64,000 nt of DNA from Streptomyces zagrosensis. Lineage in GTDB: Bacteria > Actinomycetota > Actinomycetes > Streptomycetales > Streptomycetaceae. The DNA lies in contig NZ_JACHJL010000001.1 of NCBI RefSeq assembly GCF_014203645.1, positions 800,589 through 864,588 on the forward strand. Reading direction: 5' to 3'. Shown here one piece after another: positions 8,007 to 16,895 of this stretch (position 1 is its first letter; every line of letters starts with the position of its first letter). The notes under the pieces are model-generated. The model saw nothing but the letters and a program-made list of their open reading frames with translations. It was not told the DNA's origin and made no database searches. The position numbers and the translations under genes were made by a program.

Positions 8007-9125
8007 ATGCGTTCACGTACAGCGGCGGCAGTGGCCGCCACCACCGTGCTGGGTGCCGGGACGGCCGTGCTGGCCGGGCGGTACGCGAGCGGGGCTGCCC
8101 TCATGCCAGGTCGCCCGCTCCCCGGCGAACCCAAGCTCACCGTGCACTCCACCGCCGCCGGACACGTCACCTTGACCCGCACCCTCGCCACGCAGCGCCC
8201 GGGCATGTACGGACTGACCGGCGACGGTTGTCATGCGGCTGTTGGACCCGTCGTCGACAGCGCGCCGCACCCGCCCGACTGCGTCGTACGCCGCCTGGAG
8301 ACGGTCACCCGCGGCACCCTGGAACCAGGCGCGCGGGTCTGGCTCACCCCGCAGGTGTACGCGGGCGACCCCAGCCAGGCGCTGGGCCTCGCCTACGAGA
8401 AGATTGACATTCCGGGCGAACTCGGCCCCCTGCCCGCCTGGTTCGTGCCCGCGGCCCGTGACACCTGGGTCATCACGGCGCACGGTCTGGGCGGCACCCG
8501 CGAGCACCCCTTGGTCGTCATGGACTTTCTGCACCGCAAGCAACTGCCGGTGCTCGATGTGGCTTACCGGGGGGACGCCGGCGCGCCCCGTTCGCCCGAT
8601 GGCGTCAGCCGCCTGGGGCACACCGAGTGGCGCGACCTCGACGCGGCCGTACGGTACGCGACACAGCGCGGGGCGCGGCGCGTCGTGCTGTTCGGCTGGT
8701 CCACCGGCGCCTCCATGGCCCTGCACACCGCCATGCACTCCTCGCTGCGGCACCTGATCAGCGGGATCATCCTCGATTCGCCCGTGCTCGACTGGCAGAC
8801 CACGCTGCGTGCGCTCGCCGCAGCCCGCGGCACCCCGCGCTTCCTGTTGCCGCTCGTGGTGCGTGCCGCGCAGGGCCGCACCTCGCTGCATGCGGGTCAC
8901 CTCGCCGAGTTCGCGGATGTGAGCCGCTTGTCCGTCCCCGCACTGATCGTGCACGGACCCGATGACCATCTGGCGCCCTGGGCAACCTCCCGCGAACTCG
9001 CCGACCGCCGCCCCGACCTCATCACCTTGCGCAGCGTCCCGCGTGCGCCGCACGCGGCCATGTGGAACGCCGACCCCGCCGGGTACGAAGAGGCCCTGCG
9101 CCGATTTCTGACCCCACTGGTGTGA
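8007..9125 (+). CDS. Alpha/beta hydrolase, membrane-anchored or secreted
   Basis: Serine hydrolase of unknown substrate, 372 aa from ATG 8007 (an in-frame GTG at 7956 adds 17 residues and cannot be excluded, because GGGGAGG abuts the ATG). The N-terminus MRSRTAAAVAATTVLGAGTA is a signal or anchor. The nucleophile Ser is in LFGWSTGAS (about residue 232), the acid in VHGPDDHLAP and the His in APHAAMWN. HGLGG marks the oxyanion loop. The region between anchor and hydrolase core (about 120 residues) resembles dipeptidyl-peptidase-like lipolytic enzymes of actinobacteria. Neighbours do not indicate a pathway. Confidence 0.85.
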   Translation: MRSRTAAAVAATTVLGAGTAVLAGRYASGAALMPGRPLPGEPKLTVHSTAAGHVTLTRTLATQRPGMYGLTGDGCHAAVGPVVDSAPHPPDCVVRRLETVTRGTLEPGARVWLTPQVYAGDPSQALGLAYEKIDIPGELGPLPAWFVPAARDTWVITAHGLGGTREHPLVVMDFLHRKQLPVLDVAYRGDAGAPRSPDGVSRLGHTEWRDLDAAVRYATQRGARRVVLFGWSTGASMALHTAMHSSLRHLISGIILDSPVLDWQTTLRALAAARGTPRFLLPLVVRAAQGRTSLHAGHLAEFADVSRLSVPALIVHGPDDHLAPWATSRELADRRPDLITLRSVPRAPHAAMWNADPAGYEEALRRFLTPLV

Positions 9126-9373
9126 GCGCCGCCCGCATGGCAGCGCGCGCAGGTGGGTGCCCATGCGGGCGAGCGCGGTTCATCTTGTCGTAGTGCTGCC
9201 GTTGCCTGTTCCTCCTGCTGTCGTCGCCTGGGCGTCGCCGGGGCGGCTGTGCCGGGCGGGGCCGGGGCGCGAACGAAGCTGACACATGCGTCTCATCGCC
9301 CCCACCCGTTACGGGAACGCGGCCGGATGACCACCGATTGGGTTTTCGGGCCGTCAGGGGCAAGACTGCTCTT

Positions 9374-10972
9374 GTGACGTCCCGTACCCCGCGCGACTCC
9401 CGACTCCGACTTGTCCCTCACCGGCCGATCGCCGGTGCCCGCAGGGCAGTGCCGCAGCGCGGCACCCGCCCCGCGCCGCGACCACCGGAGGGCACTCCGC
9501 CACCAGCGGAACTCGCCCGCCAGGCACGGGCCTCGCTCGCCGGTGCCGTCCGCGTGGCCCGTTGGGCCGCCGCCGAGCCAGGCGGCGACGCGGCGCTGCG
9601 GCCAGGTGCGTATGGCGCCCTGTCCGACGTGGCCGCCGACCGAGCCGCCAAGGCCCTGGCGTTGACGCCGCTTCAGGTACGCACCGACTGGGATCGGGCC
9701 CGGCTCGCGGGCCTGATCGAACTGCACGGCGGCACCGCCCGGGCCGGCTGGCGGCTGCGCGCCTGGGACCGCGACGACTCCGCCGTGCTCCGCGGCTGGG
9801 TCGCGCTCTTCGACGCCTGGTCCATCGCCCGCCCCTGGCTTGCGGAGGGCCGGCAGCCACACGCCGAGGCCGGCGCGGCGGCCGATCCGGCCGCCGTAGC
9901 GGAAGTCATCGAGGCCGTACCGCAGTTGCTCTCGCTCCTTCAGCTCTCGGCGGGCCCCGTGGGTTTCCCCGCACTCCTCGACCTGCTCCGCAAGCGGGTC
10001 GCGGAGCTGCGTACGGAGCGCTGCGAGGTGCCGTACGGGCAGCGCGCCCCGAAATCGACGCCAGGCCCGGCGGGCCGCACGGCGGCGGCGCCAGCTCAGC
10101 CGTTGGCTCAGCCGCCGGCAGCCCTCGGTAGGGCCACGGCGCTCGCGCCGGACGACCCCGAAGCCGCCATCGGGCCGCGGGCCGCCACGGCAGGTGCGGG
10201 GGAGGGGCGCGCTACCGGTTCGCCCGAGTGCGACGTCCCCGAGGAGCTGCTGAGCTGGGCCCTGGACGGGCTCGCTGCTGTCGGCGCGCTCGTCGTGCGC
10301 GACGCGGACACGAAGGACCGCCGAGAGGCCGAGCTGACCGCGCTCGGCAACTGGGCAGTGTGGGTCAAACTGGAGCAAATCTGCGTCGCCGCACAGAGCC
10401 CCGCCGGGAACATCGAACAGCCCGCCGAGGACATGCTGCGAGGCTGCGCCCAGCTCACGCCGGGTCCGGCCCGCGCCGAGTACCGTGCTTGGCTTGCCGC
10501 GCGCCCGGTCGGCAGCGCGGTCGGCGAGTTGCTCGACGCGGCCCGTGGCGACGACGCACTGCTGCGCGGGCTGGCCTTCGAGGCGCTGCGCGTGGTGGGC
10601 GCCCCGGCCGAGCCCGCGGTGCGCGTCGCCGTGGATGAGTCCCGGCTACGGCCCTACGCCCTGCTGTGGCTCGCCGAACAGGCAGGCGCCGACCCGGAGG
10701 ACACCCTGGAGGTGCTCACCCGCGAGGAGGCGACCTGGCTTTGGGTGGACACGGCCGCGGCGATCGCCGATCACGGGGAGATAAGACTGCTCGTACGCCA
10801 TCTCGAATCGGCGGTCCAGGGCACGGTCCCCGCGCTGCTGGCCGAGGTCCGTGAGGTGGGCCACCCGCGTACGGTCCAAGTCCTGGTGGCCCTGGCAGCC
10901 GCCCACCCCGATCCGGCCCTGGCCAAGGCGGTCCGCCGCGCGGCGTTCCAGGTCCATACGGGCGGGGAGTAG
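9374..10972 (+). CDS. Uncharacterised actinobacterial protein, alpha-helical, 532 aa
   Basis: GTG 9374 (VTSRTPRDSRL) is the likely start; a GTG at 9338 in frame is possible. The N-terminal 35 residues are basic and Pro-rich. Residues about 40-230 are helical (LARQARASLAGAVRVARW, DVAADRAAKALALTPLQVRTDWDRARLAGLIELHG) and look like a winged or repeat-type fold. The middle is a Pro/Ala-rich linker. The C-terminal 180 residues contain HEAT-like helices (LLRGLAFEALRVVG, LEVLTREEATWLWVDTAAAIADHGE, RTVQVLVALAAAHPDPALAKAVRRAAF). No enzyme motif is seen. It is conserved in my recollection of Streptomyces genomes as a hypothetical protein. Confidence 0.8.
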   Translation: MTSRTPRDSRLRLVPHRPIAGARRAVPQRGTRPAPRPPEGTPPPAELARQARASLAGAVRVARWAAAEPGGDAALRPGAYGALSDVAADRAAKALALTPLQVRTDWDRARLAGLIELHGGTARAGWRLRAWDRDDSAVLRGWVALFDAWSIARPWLAEGRQPHAEAGAAADPAAVAEVIEAVPQLLSLLQLSAGPVGFPALLDLLRKRVAELRTERCEVPYGQRAPKSTPGPAGRTAAAPAQPLAQPPAALGRATALAPDDPEAAIGPRAATAGAGEGRATGSPECDVPEELLSWALDGLAAVGALVVRDADTKDRREAELTALGNWAVWVKLEQICVAAQSPAGNIEQPAEDMLRGCAQLTPGPARAEYRAWLAARPVGSAVGELLDAARGDDALLRGLAFEALRVVGAPAEPAVRVAVDESRLRPYALLWLAEQAGADPEDTLEVLTREEATWLWVDTAAAIADHGEIRLLVRHLESAVQGTVPALLAEVREVGHPRTVQVLVALAAAHPDPALAKAVRRAAFQVHTGGE

Positions 10973-11736
10973 TCCCTGCATCCCTAGGGCGGGGCGCAGC
11001 GTGCCGGTCCGCACGCCCTCCGGTGGCTGTTTGCGCACACATCCAGCCGCACCCGGCCGCATTCAGCTGCATCCGGGGCAGCCCCGCACCGCCTCGACGC
11101 CGCCGAGCCACCCGGCCTCGCGCAGCGCGGCCGGCCGCTCTCTCCTGGGCCTGCTGCTTCCGCCGAGGCTGGCCGCTTCCGCCGAGGCCGGCCAGCCTCC
11201 TGTGCCGGGCATCTGGTGTGCTGCTGCACACCGGATGTACTAGGCGCCCGGTGTGTAGGTCCTCAAGCTCCACACATTGCCCTCAATGTCGCGCGCCCGA
11301 CTACGCGTCGCGGTAGAGCAAGGCCGGGTAAATCGTCGCGTGGCCCAGGGGAGTGCCTGCCATGTCGATCGCTTTTCCGGTGTGCTGACGGCGCCGAGCC
11401 CCTTTACTGTGACTCGCTTCACATTTTGACACCAAGGTGCGGCAACGCCTGGAGCGGCGCGTTCCTGTCGTACCCGAGGAAAAGCACTTGCCGGCCACCG
11501 CTACAGTGGTCCGTATGGCCATTCTCCTTGCGCATTAGACGGCTTCCGCCCGGCCCTCTCCCCTCGGCAGGGTTTCGTTGGCGTTCGTTGGCGTTTTGTT
11601 GGCGCTTCGCCGGCTGTCCGTCGGGGTGTTCGCCCGGGGTGCGTCGTCCGCCGCCGCCATCGCCCGGTGCGCTGCATGCGGCCGAGATTGCGCGCCTGTC
11701 CTTTCCGCCGTCCGTTTCCGCCCTGGAGTCTTCCCC
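10973..11736. other. Gene-poor stretch with VOC remnant and short repeats
   Basis: The 764 bases between the helical protein and the ABC-F gene hold no intact gene. They contain a direct repeat CTTCCGCCGAGGCYGGCC (twice, about 11157-11195), the VOC-gene remnant, and three 10-bp units of CGTTGGCGTT (11576-11605) ahead of the ABC-F start. The remainder is presumably promoter and leader of the ABC-F gene. Confidence 0.6.
11240..11363 (-). pseudogene. Remnant of a VOC (glyoxalase/PhnB-like) gene with internal deletion
   Basis: On the minus strand ATG 11363 opens MAGTPLGHATIYPALLYRDA and stops. This matches the usual N-terminus of PhnB-type VOC proteins (TIYP-L-YRDA). Immediately after, in another frame, comes RARDIEGNVWSLRTYTPGA followed by a stop at 11240, which matches the usual C-terminus (RDPEGN-W-F-TY-P). 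About 100 codons of the middle are missing and the two ends are out of frame, so an internal deletion is the simplest reading. Family assignment is from pattern memory and not a search. Confidence 0.65.
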
Positions 11737-13335
11737 GTGATCACCGCCACTGGCCTTGAGCTGCGCGCAGGCGCCCGAGTGCTCATCGAATCCGCCTCTT
11801 TCCGTATCGCCAAGGGTGACCGCATTGGACTTGTGGGCCGTAACGGCGCTGGCAAGACCACGCTCACCAAGTGCCTCGCGGGTGAGGGCACGCCCGCCGC
11901 GGGGAGCATCACCCGCTCCGGAGACGTCGGCTACCTCCCGCAGGACCCGCGCACCGGCGATCTCGACGTACTCGCCAGGGACCGCATCCTGTCCGCCCGC
12001 GGCCTGGACGCCGTACTGCGCAACATGCGCGAGAACGAGGACCGGATGGCGAACGGGTCGGGCGCCACCCAAGAAAAGGCGATGAAGAAGTACGAGCGCC
12101 TGGAGACGGAATTCCTCACCAAGGGCGGTTACGCCGCCGAGGCCGAGGCCGCGACCATCGCTGCCAGCCTGGGACTGCCCGACCGAGTGCTCGGCCAACC
12201 CCTGCACACCCTTTCCGGTGGTCAGCGCCGCCGCGTCGAACTGGCACGCATTCTCTTCTCGGACTCCGACACACTGCTGCTGGACGAGCCGACCAACCAC
12301 CTCGACGCCGACTCGATCATCTGGCTGCGGGACTATCTGAAGACCTACCGTGGCGGCTTCATCGTCATCTCGCACGATGTCCAATTGGTGGAGACGGTCG
12401 TCAACAAGGTCTTCTACCTGGACGCCAACCGGGCCAACATCGACATCTACAACATGGGCTGGAAGCTGTACCTGGCGCAGCGCGAGGCCGATGAGAAGCG
12501 CCGCAAGCGCGAGCGCGCCAACGCCGAAAAGAAGGCCGCTGCGCTGAACACGCAGGCCGACAAGATGCGTGCCAAGGCCACCAAGACGGTTGCCGCGCAG
12601 AACATGGCACGTCGCGCCGAGAAGCTGCTCGCCGGGCTCGATGAGGTGCGGGCCTCCGACAAGGTCGCCAAACTCCGCTTCCCCGACCCTGCACCGTGCG
12701 GCAAGACCCCGCTGACAGCGGAGGGCCTGTCCAAGTCGTACGGCTCGCTGGAGATCTTCACCGACGTTGACCTCGCCATCGACCGGGGCTCCCGCGTCGT
12801 CATCCTCGGCCTCAACGGCGCGGGCAAGACCACGTTGCTGCGGCTGCTCGCGGGCGTCGAAAAACCCGACACCGGCGCCGTCACCCCCGGCCACGGCCTC
12901 AAGCTCGGCTACTACGCGCAGGAGCACGAGACGCTCGACCCGGACCGCACCGTCCTGGAGAACATGCGCTCGTCGGCGCCCGATCTGGACCTGGTGGCCA
13001 TCCGTAAGACGCTCGGGTCGTTCCTGTTCTCAGGCGACGACGTGGACAAGCCCGCCCGTGTGCTCTCCGGCGGTGAGAAGACCCGCCTCGCGCTGGCCAC
13101 ACTCGTGGTGTCGTCGGCCAATGTGCTGCTCCTTGACGAGCCGACGAACAACCTCGACCTCGCCAGCCGCGGGGAGATCCTGGGCGCGCTGCGCACCTTC
13201 AGCGGCGCCGTCGTTTTGGTCACACACGACGAGGGAGCGGTGCACGCGCTCCAGCCGGAGCGGATCATCCTGCTGCCGGACGGCGTGGAAGACCTGTGGG
13301 GCCAGGACTATGCGGACCTGGTGGCGCTCGCCTGA
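11737..13335 (+). CDS. ABC-F family ATPase (ribosome-associated type)
   Basis: Soluble twin-ABC ATPase without membrane domain, 532 aa, expected to act on the ribosome or translation factors rather than in transport. GTG 11737 follows TGGAG. First ABC: Walker A GRNGAGKTT, signature LSGGQRRRVELAR, Walker B LLLDEPTNHLD. A charged linker rich in Lys/Arg/Ala (about residues 240-305, RRKRERANAEKKAAALNTQ) lies between the domains. Second ABC: GLNGAGKTT, LSGGEKTRLALA, LLLDEPTNNLD. The DEPTN pair is the ABC-F hallmark. It lies just upstream of gbn. No C-terminal extension of the antibiotic-resistance subclass is evident. Confidence 0.92.
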   Translation: MITATGLELRAGARVLIESASFRIAKGDRIGLVGRNGAGKTTLTKCLAGEGTPAAGSITRSGDVGYLPQDPRTGDLDVLARDRILSARGLDAVLRNMRENEDRMANGSGATQEKAMKKYERLETEFLTKGGYAAEAEAATIAASLGLPDRVLGQPLHTLSGGQRRRVELARILFSDSDTLLLDEPTNHLDADSIIWLRDYLKTYRGGFIVISHDVQLVETVVNKVFYLDANRANIDIYNMGWKLYLAQREADEKRRKRERANAEKKAAALNTQADKMRAKATKTVAAQNMARRAEKLLAGLDEVRASDKVAKLRFPDPAPCGKTPLTAEGLSKSYGSLEIFTDVDLAIDRGSRVVILGLNGAGKTTLLRLLAGVEKPDTGAVTPGHGLKLGYYAQEHETLDPDRTVLENMRSSAPDLDLVAIRKTLGSFLFSGDDVDKPARVLSGGEKTRLALATLVVSSANVLLLDEPTNNLDLASRGEILGALRTFSGAVVLVTHDEGAVHALQPERIILLPDGVEDLWGQDYADLVALA

Positions 13336-13699
13336 CGTTCACGATGTGTGCGCGGTTCGGCTTGATCCAAGCGTTCTGGATCATTCGGCCGAGGCGTGAT
13401 CCTTCATCTGAGTGAGAAGGGCTCATCTTTCGGCGCGTCTTTATGGCCCGGACGTGCGCACGGAGCGTAGCGCCGGGTGCGTTCGAGGCGGTCCGCTCAC
13501 GTCGCCTCTGACCTGCCGCTTCGCCGAGCACTCCGAATGGGCGTACGCGTACAAGCATCCGGAATCTCACGTTTCGGCGCCGCCAGAGCCGCCTGTTGGC
13601 CGGAAGCTCCTCACGCGGACCTTGTCGAATGGGTGGCCAGGAAGGCGCCTAGGGGTGATCATGAGAGTCCCATAGCGCACTTCCCATGAGGAGGCACGG
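13336..13699. other. GATC-rich gbn upstream region
   Basis: The 364 bases between the ABC-F stop and gbn contain GATC at 13364, 13379, 13398 and 13657. A perfect inverted repeat TGATCCA / TGGATCA (13363-13369 and 13377-13383, 7-base spacer) lies close after the ABC-F stop and could also act as an RNA hairpin. No coding frame with plausible codon use was found. Confidence 0.6.
13363..13383. promoter_or_regulatory. Inverted repeat TGATCCA-N7-TGGATCA, candidate Gbn or other operator
   Basis: Two perfect 7-bp arms, each containing GATC, separated by 7 bases. A third GATC follows 15 bases after the second arm. Gbn, encoded downstream, is known as a GATC-binding nucleoid protein in S. coelicolor, so autoregulation is a natural idea. 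Confidence 0.5.
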
Positions 13700-13921
13700 G
13701 TGGCCGAGACTCTGAAGAAGGGCAGCCGGGTAACCGGCGCCGCGCGCGAAAAGCTCGCGGCAGACCTCAAGAAAAAGTACGACTCCGGCGCGAGTATCCG
13801 CGCGCTGGCCGAGGAGACGGGCCGTTCCTACGGCTTCGTCCATCGCATGCTCAGCGAATCAGGAGTAACGCTGCGTGGTCGCGGTGGAGCGACGCGAGGG
13901 AAAAAAGTTGCCTCGACCTGA
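13700..13921 (+). CDS. gbn: Gbn-type GATC-binding nucleoid-associated protein
   Basis: Small basic DNA-binding protein of 73 aa starting with GTG 13700 behind a strong GAGGAGG site. A Lys/Arg-rich N-terminus (LKKGSRVTGAAREKLAADLKK) precedes a helix-turn-helix: SIRALAEETGRSYGFVHRMLSESGV, with recognition helix around SYGFVHRML. The tail is Arg/Gly/Lys-rich. Length, sequence character and context (ABC-F upstream, enoyl-CoA hydratase downstream) match S. coelicolor SCO1839, described as Gbn, which binds GATC-containing sites and affects sporulation and antibiotic production. Assignment rests on memory of that locus. Confidence 0.85.
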   Translation: MAETLKKGSRVTGAAREKLAADLKKKYDSGASIRALAEETGRSYGFVHRMLSESGVTLRGRGGATRGKKVAST

Positions 13922-14068
13922 TCTGTAGTTTTCGTCCGAGATCGCGTCATGCCGCCGCGGCGCATGAGGTGCGTCGATGGTGGTACCCGGTCGGCGGTCC
14001 GGTCGGCCGAGTAGTTACTGTGCAGTTAAGTTACGGCAGTGACTGCTCGCGACCGACCGGAGGTTTCT

Positions 14069-14848
14069 GTGACCCTGCTCGACACGGACGGCGTACGCCT
14101 GACCATCGATGACGCCATTGCCACGGTGACCTTGACCAATCCGGCCAAGCGCAACGCTCAGACGCCCGCTCTTTGGCGGGCCCTGGCAAGGGTCGGGCAG
14201 TTATTGCCGGGCGATGTGCGCGTCGTGGTGTTGCGCGGAGAGGGAAAGTCCTTCTCCGCGGGCCTGGACCGCCAGGCGTTCACGCCCGATGGCTTCGACG
14301 GTGAGCCGTCCTTCATCGCCTTGGGGCGCGGCCCCGAGGCGGAACGTGACGCGACCATCGCCGAATACCAGGAGGCGTTCACGTGGTGGCGCCGCAACGA
14401 CATCGTCACCATAGCCGCGGTCCAGGGGCACGCCATCGGTGCCGGCTTCCAACTGGCACTCGCGTGTGACCTGCGCGTCTGTGCTCAGGACGCTCAATTT
14501 GCGATGCGCGAGACCAGCCTGGGGCTGGTGCCCGATCTCACGGGCACCCAGCCACTGGTCTCCCTCGTCGGTTACGCCCGGGCGCTGGAGATCTGCGCCA
14601 CGGGCCGCTTTGTGCACGCCGACGAGGCCGAGCGCACCGGTCTCGCCAACCTTGTCGTGCCCGCCGCCGAACTCGATGCGGCGACCCAAGACCTTGCCGC
14701 CGCGCTGCTGGCCGCCCCCCGCGACGCGGTGATCGAAACGAAGGCGCTGCTGCGCAGTGCGCTGGGCCGCACCCTCGATGAGCAGCGCGCGGCAGAGCGC
14801 GCAGCGCAGGGCCGTCGCCTCCAGGACCTGGCGGGTCTGGCCGAATAG
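14069..14848 (+). CDS. Enoyl-CoA hydratase/isomerase (crotonase family)
   Basis: Likely acts on fatty acyl-CoA; exact reaction not determinable. GTG 14069 follows GGAGGT by a few bases and is preferred to the in-frame GTG 14039, giving 259 aa. Crotonase features: NPAKRNAQTPALW, the oxyanion-hole segment GEGKSFSAGLDRQ, and AAVQGHAIGAGFQLALACDLRV with the second oxyanion Gly. ETSLGLVPDLTGTQ carries an Asp rather than the canonical Glu pair. Codon 45 (14201-14203) is TTA, the rare leucine codon read by the developmental tRNA bldA, so translation may be delayed to late growth. Confidence 0.88.
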   Translation: MTLLDTDGVRLTIDDAIATVTLTNPAKRNAQTPALWRALARVGQLLPGDVRVVVLRGEGKSFSAGLDRQAFTPDGFDGEPSFIALGRGPEAERDATIAEYQEAFTWWRRNDIVTIAAVQGHAIGAGFQLALACDLRVCAQDAQFAMRETSLGLVPDLTGTQPLVSLVGYARALEICATGRFVHADEAERTGLANLVVPAAELDAATQDLAAALLAAPRDAVIETKALLRSALGRTLDEQRAAERAAQGRRLQDLAGLAE

Positions 14849-14922
14849 CGACGCTGCGGTGTGACTGCGGTAGCCGGCGGTAGCGCGCGCTCGCAGCGCG
14901 CGCTAGCGGGCGGCGCGCGGAC

Positions 14923-15918
14923 TCAGCCCGATCCCGTCCCATCCGGCGCTTCCACGGCCGTGACCAGCACGGCTACCGTCACCTGACCCGGCGCTTCGGC
15001 CGTCAGCACGGCGCCGACCATCGTTCGCACGGCGCGCGCGACCTCCACCGCCCGATGCCCCACCGACACCGCCACCTGCACCTGCACATGGCGTGCCGCC
15101 GGGGCGGCTGCCCCCGCAGCGCCGGGAGCGGGTCGGGGGCCAGGGCGTGGGTCGCGCACGTCAGTGGCGGCGTCTGTGTTCGTGCCCGCGTCCGCGTGGG
15201 CGTTCGCGTAGGCGCTCTCAGCTGCCGGGGCGTCGATCCGTACGGGGCGGGTCAGACCGCCCAACGCCGGCGCGAGCCGAGCGACGCCCGGTACGGCCGC
15301 GACGGCATCGGCGACGCGCGCCTCCGCTTCGGCGGCGCCGCTGGGCCCACGGTGCGCCGGAGCAGCCGGAGCCGGCACTCGTCCTTCGTCGGCGGCTCGG
15401 CCGGACCGTCCATCCGCGGCTTCCGTGTCCTTGCGGGCGCCGCCGCCAGTTGCCTCGCGCGCGCCTGCGCCGCCCGCCGCGCCCCCGGCTGCCCCGGCAG
15501 GCTCACCGGCGGGGTGCGCCTCGTCGTCCAGCAGACCCGTCACGCGTAGATCCACCGTCTTGACCACGAGCCCGAGCTGGTGGACCGAGGCGTCGTACAG
15601 CGTCTGGCGGAGCCGATCGGCCGCTGCGGGCAACGGCTGGTCCGCCGCCGCGAGGAACTCGCCCGCCAGTCGCAGCGGACCGGGCGACAGCGCGGTCGGC
15701 GGCGCCGGAACAGCGGGCTTGGCCACATCTGCCGGGTCGGCGAGATCGACGCTCAGCGCAGCGAGCCGCACCCCGGGCACCGCCGCAGCCGCGGCGCGCA
15801 ACACCTCCGTAGCCGCGTGCTCGGTCAGCCAGGCGCCGTCCCGCGCCTCGCCAAGTGGCAGTAGCCTGCCGAGCCCCAGCTGCTGCCGTACCGCCTGCGC
15901 CAACCGGTCCGCCACCAC
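14923..15918 (-). CDS. P10-like conserved Streptomyces protein with Asp23-like C-terminal half
   Basis: 331 aa, divergent from the Asp23 operon. The N-terminal third (DRLAQAVRQQLGLGRLLPLGEARDGAWLTEHAA) is followed by repeated beta-alpha units (VPGVRLAALSVDLAD). A long Gly/Ala/Asp-rich disordered region spans about residues 130-185. The C-terminal half has VADAVAAVPGVARLAPALGG and RHVQVQVAVSVGHRAVEVARAVRTMVGAVL, which parallels the Asp23 pattern (hydrophobic strand, then a helix of alternating Val/Arg). Annotated in related genomes as nucleopolyhedrovirus P10 family protein, a name I regard as uninformative. Likely a partner of the neighbouring cluster. Confidence 0.7.
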   Translation of the reverse strand: MVADRLAQAVRQQLGLGRLLPLGEARDGAWLTEHAATEVLRAAAAAVPGVRLAALSVDLADPADVAKPAVPAPPTALSPGPLRLAGEFLAAADQPLPAAADRLRQTLYDASVHQLGLVVKTVDLRVTGLLDDEAHPAGEPAGAAGGAAGGAGAREATGGGARKDTEAADGRSGRAADEGRVPAPAAPAHRGPSGAAEAEARVADAVAAVPGVARLAPALGGLTRPVRIDAPAAESAYANAHADAGTNTDAATDVRDPRPGPRPAPGAAGAAAPAARHVQVQVAVSVGHRAVEVARAVRTMVGAVLTAEAPGQVTVAVLVTAVEAPDGTGSG

Positions 15919-16128
15919 GGCCCGCCACCCTTCCTGCCGTACGCACGCTTCGCCGTCCGCCGCTCAGCCTGCCGTACCCGATGGCGCGAGCTGGCCCCGA
16001 CCCACCAGTCAGGCAGGCGTTCCCACGACTGCCACGCTCCAAGAGCGGTTCGCTTCAGACGTGCTTACGGTGGCATAAGGAACGGTCAGGCCGCTCCCTC
16101 CGCTCCGCATGGAAAGGGACGATGGGCG

Positions 16129-16590
16129 ATGACGGACACGACACAAAAGCAGCAGACGGGGAACGCCGCTCCTGGAGCGTCGAGCCCCAAAGGGGGCGGC
16201 GCTCCGGCGTCCCGGGGCAAGACGACGATCGCTGACGGCGTCGTGGAGAAGATCGCGGGCATGGCCGCGCGAGATGTGCCGGGCGTGCACGCCATGGGCA
16301 GCGGCTTCGCGCGCACCTTCGGCGCGGTGCGGGACCGGGTTCCGGGCGGCGGCCGGTCCGTGACGCGCGGCGTCAAGGCCGAGGTCGGCGAGGTGCAGAC
16401 GGCGCTCGACCTGGAAATCGTGGTGGATTACGGCGTATCCATCGGCGATGTCACACGCAGTGTGCGGGAAGATGTCATTTCCGCGGTCGAGCGGATGACC
16501 AGCCTTGAGGTGGTCGAAGTCAATATCGTGGTCAGCGACGTAAAGCTGCCTGACGAGGAAGAGGACGAGTCTGAGTCGCGGCTCCAGTAG
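16129..16590 (+). CDS. Asp23/Gls24 family envelope stress response protein
   Basis: 153 aa; ATG 16129. A Thr/Gln/Gly-rich N-terminus precedes the Asp23 domain: KTTIADGVVEKIAGMAARDVPGV, then EVQTALDLEIVVDYGVSIGDVTRSVREDV and SLEVVEVNIVVSDVKLP, the typical strand-helix pattern. The acidic end DEEEDESES is common in the family. In Staphylococcus, Asp23 is a membrane-associated cell-envelope stress protein anchored by AmaP. Here it opens a five-gene run with small gaps ending at amaP. Confidence 0.9.
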   Translation: MTDTTQKQQTGNAAPGASSPKGGGAPASRGKTTIADGVVEKIAGMAARDVPGVHAMGSGFARTFGAVRDRVPGGGRSVTRGVKAEVGEVQTALDLEIVVDYGVSIGDVTRSVREDVISAVERMTSLEVVEVNIVVSDVKLPDEEEDESESRLQ

Positions 16591-16697
16591 TCGGGTCGAA
16601 TCGGATCGGGAGACCCGGTGAGAGCCGGTGAGACCCGATGGAACCCGGTGAGGTGGAGCGGACGCAGTGGATGTAGTGAACACAAAAGGAGTTCACG

Positions 16698-16889
16698 ATG
16701 AGCATGGCCGTTGTCGGCCTGGCCGCCGGGATGGCGCTGGGATTTGCCGGATACTTCGGCGGGTTCGGGGCCTTTCTGTTGGTGGCGGCGCTAGGACTGA
16801 TTGGGTTCGTGGCCGGCAAATTCCTCGATGGGGAACTGGAGTTGGGCGACTTCTTCCGCCCTCGTGAGCGCGACGGCCGACGGCGGTGA
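16698..16889 (+). CDS. DUF2273-like small membrane protein
   Basis: 63 aa, ATG 16698 with AAAGGAG upstream. Two adjoining hydrophobic segments rich in Gly and Ala (VVGLAAGMALGFAGYFGGF and FLLVAALGLIGFVAGKFLDG), then an acidic patch (GELELGDFF) and basic end (RERDGRRR). This is the size and position of the DUF2273 protein found between Asp23 genes in Gram-positive clusters. It is expected to help anchor Asp23 proteins at the membrane. Confidence 0.8.
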   Translation: MSMAVVGLAAGMALGFAGYFGGFGAFLLVAALGLIGFVAGKFLDGELELGDFFRPRERDGRRR

Positions 16890-16895
16890 GGCCGC

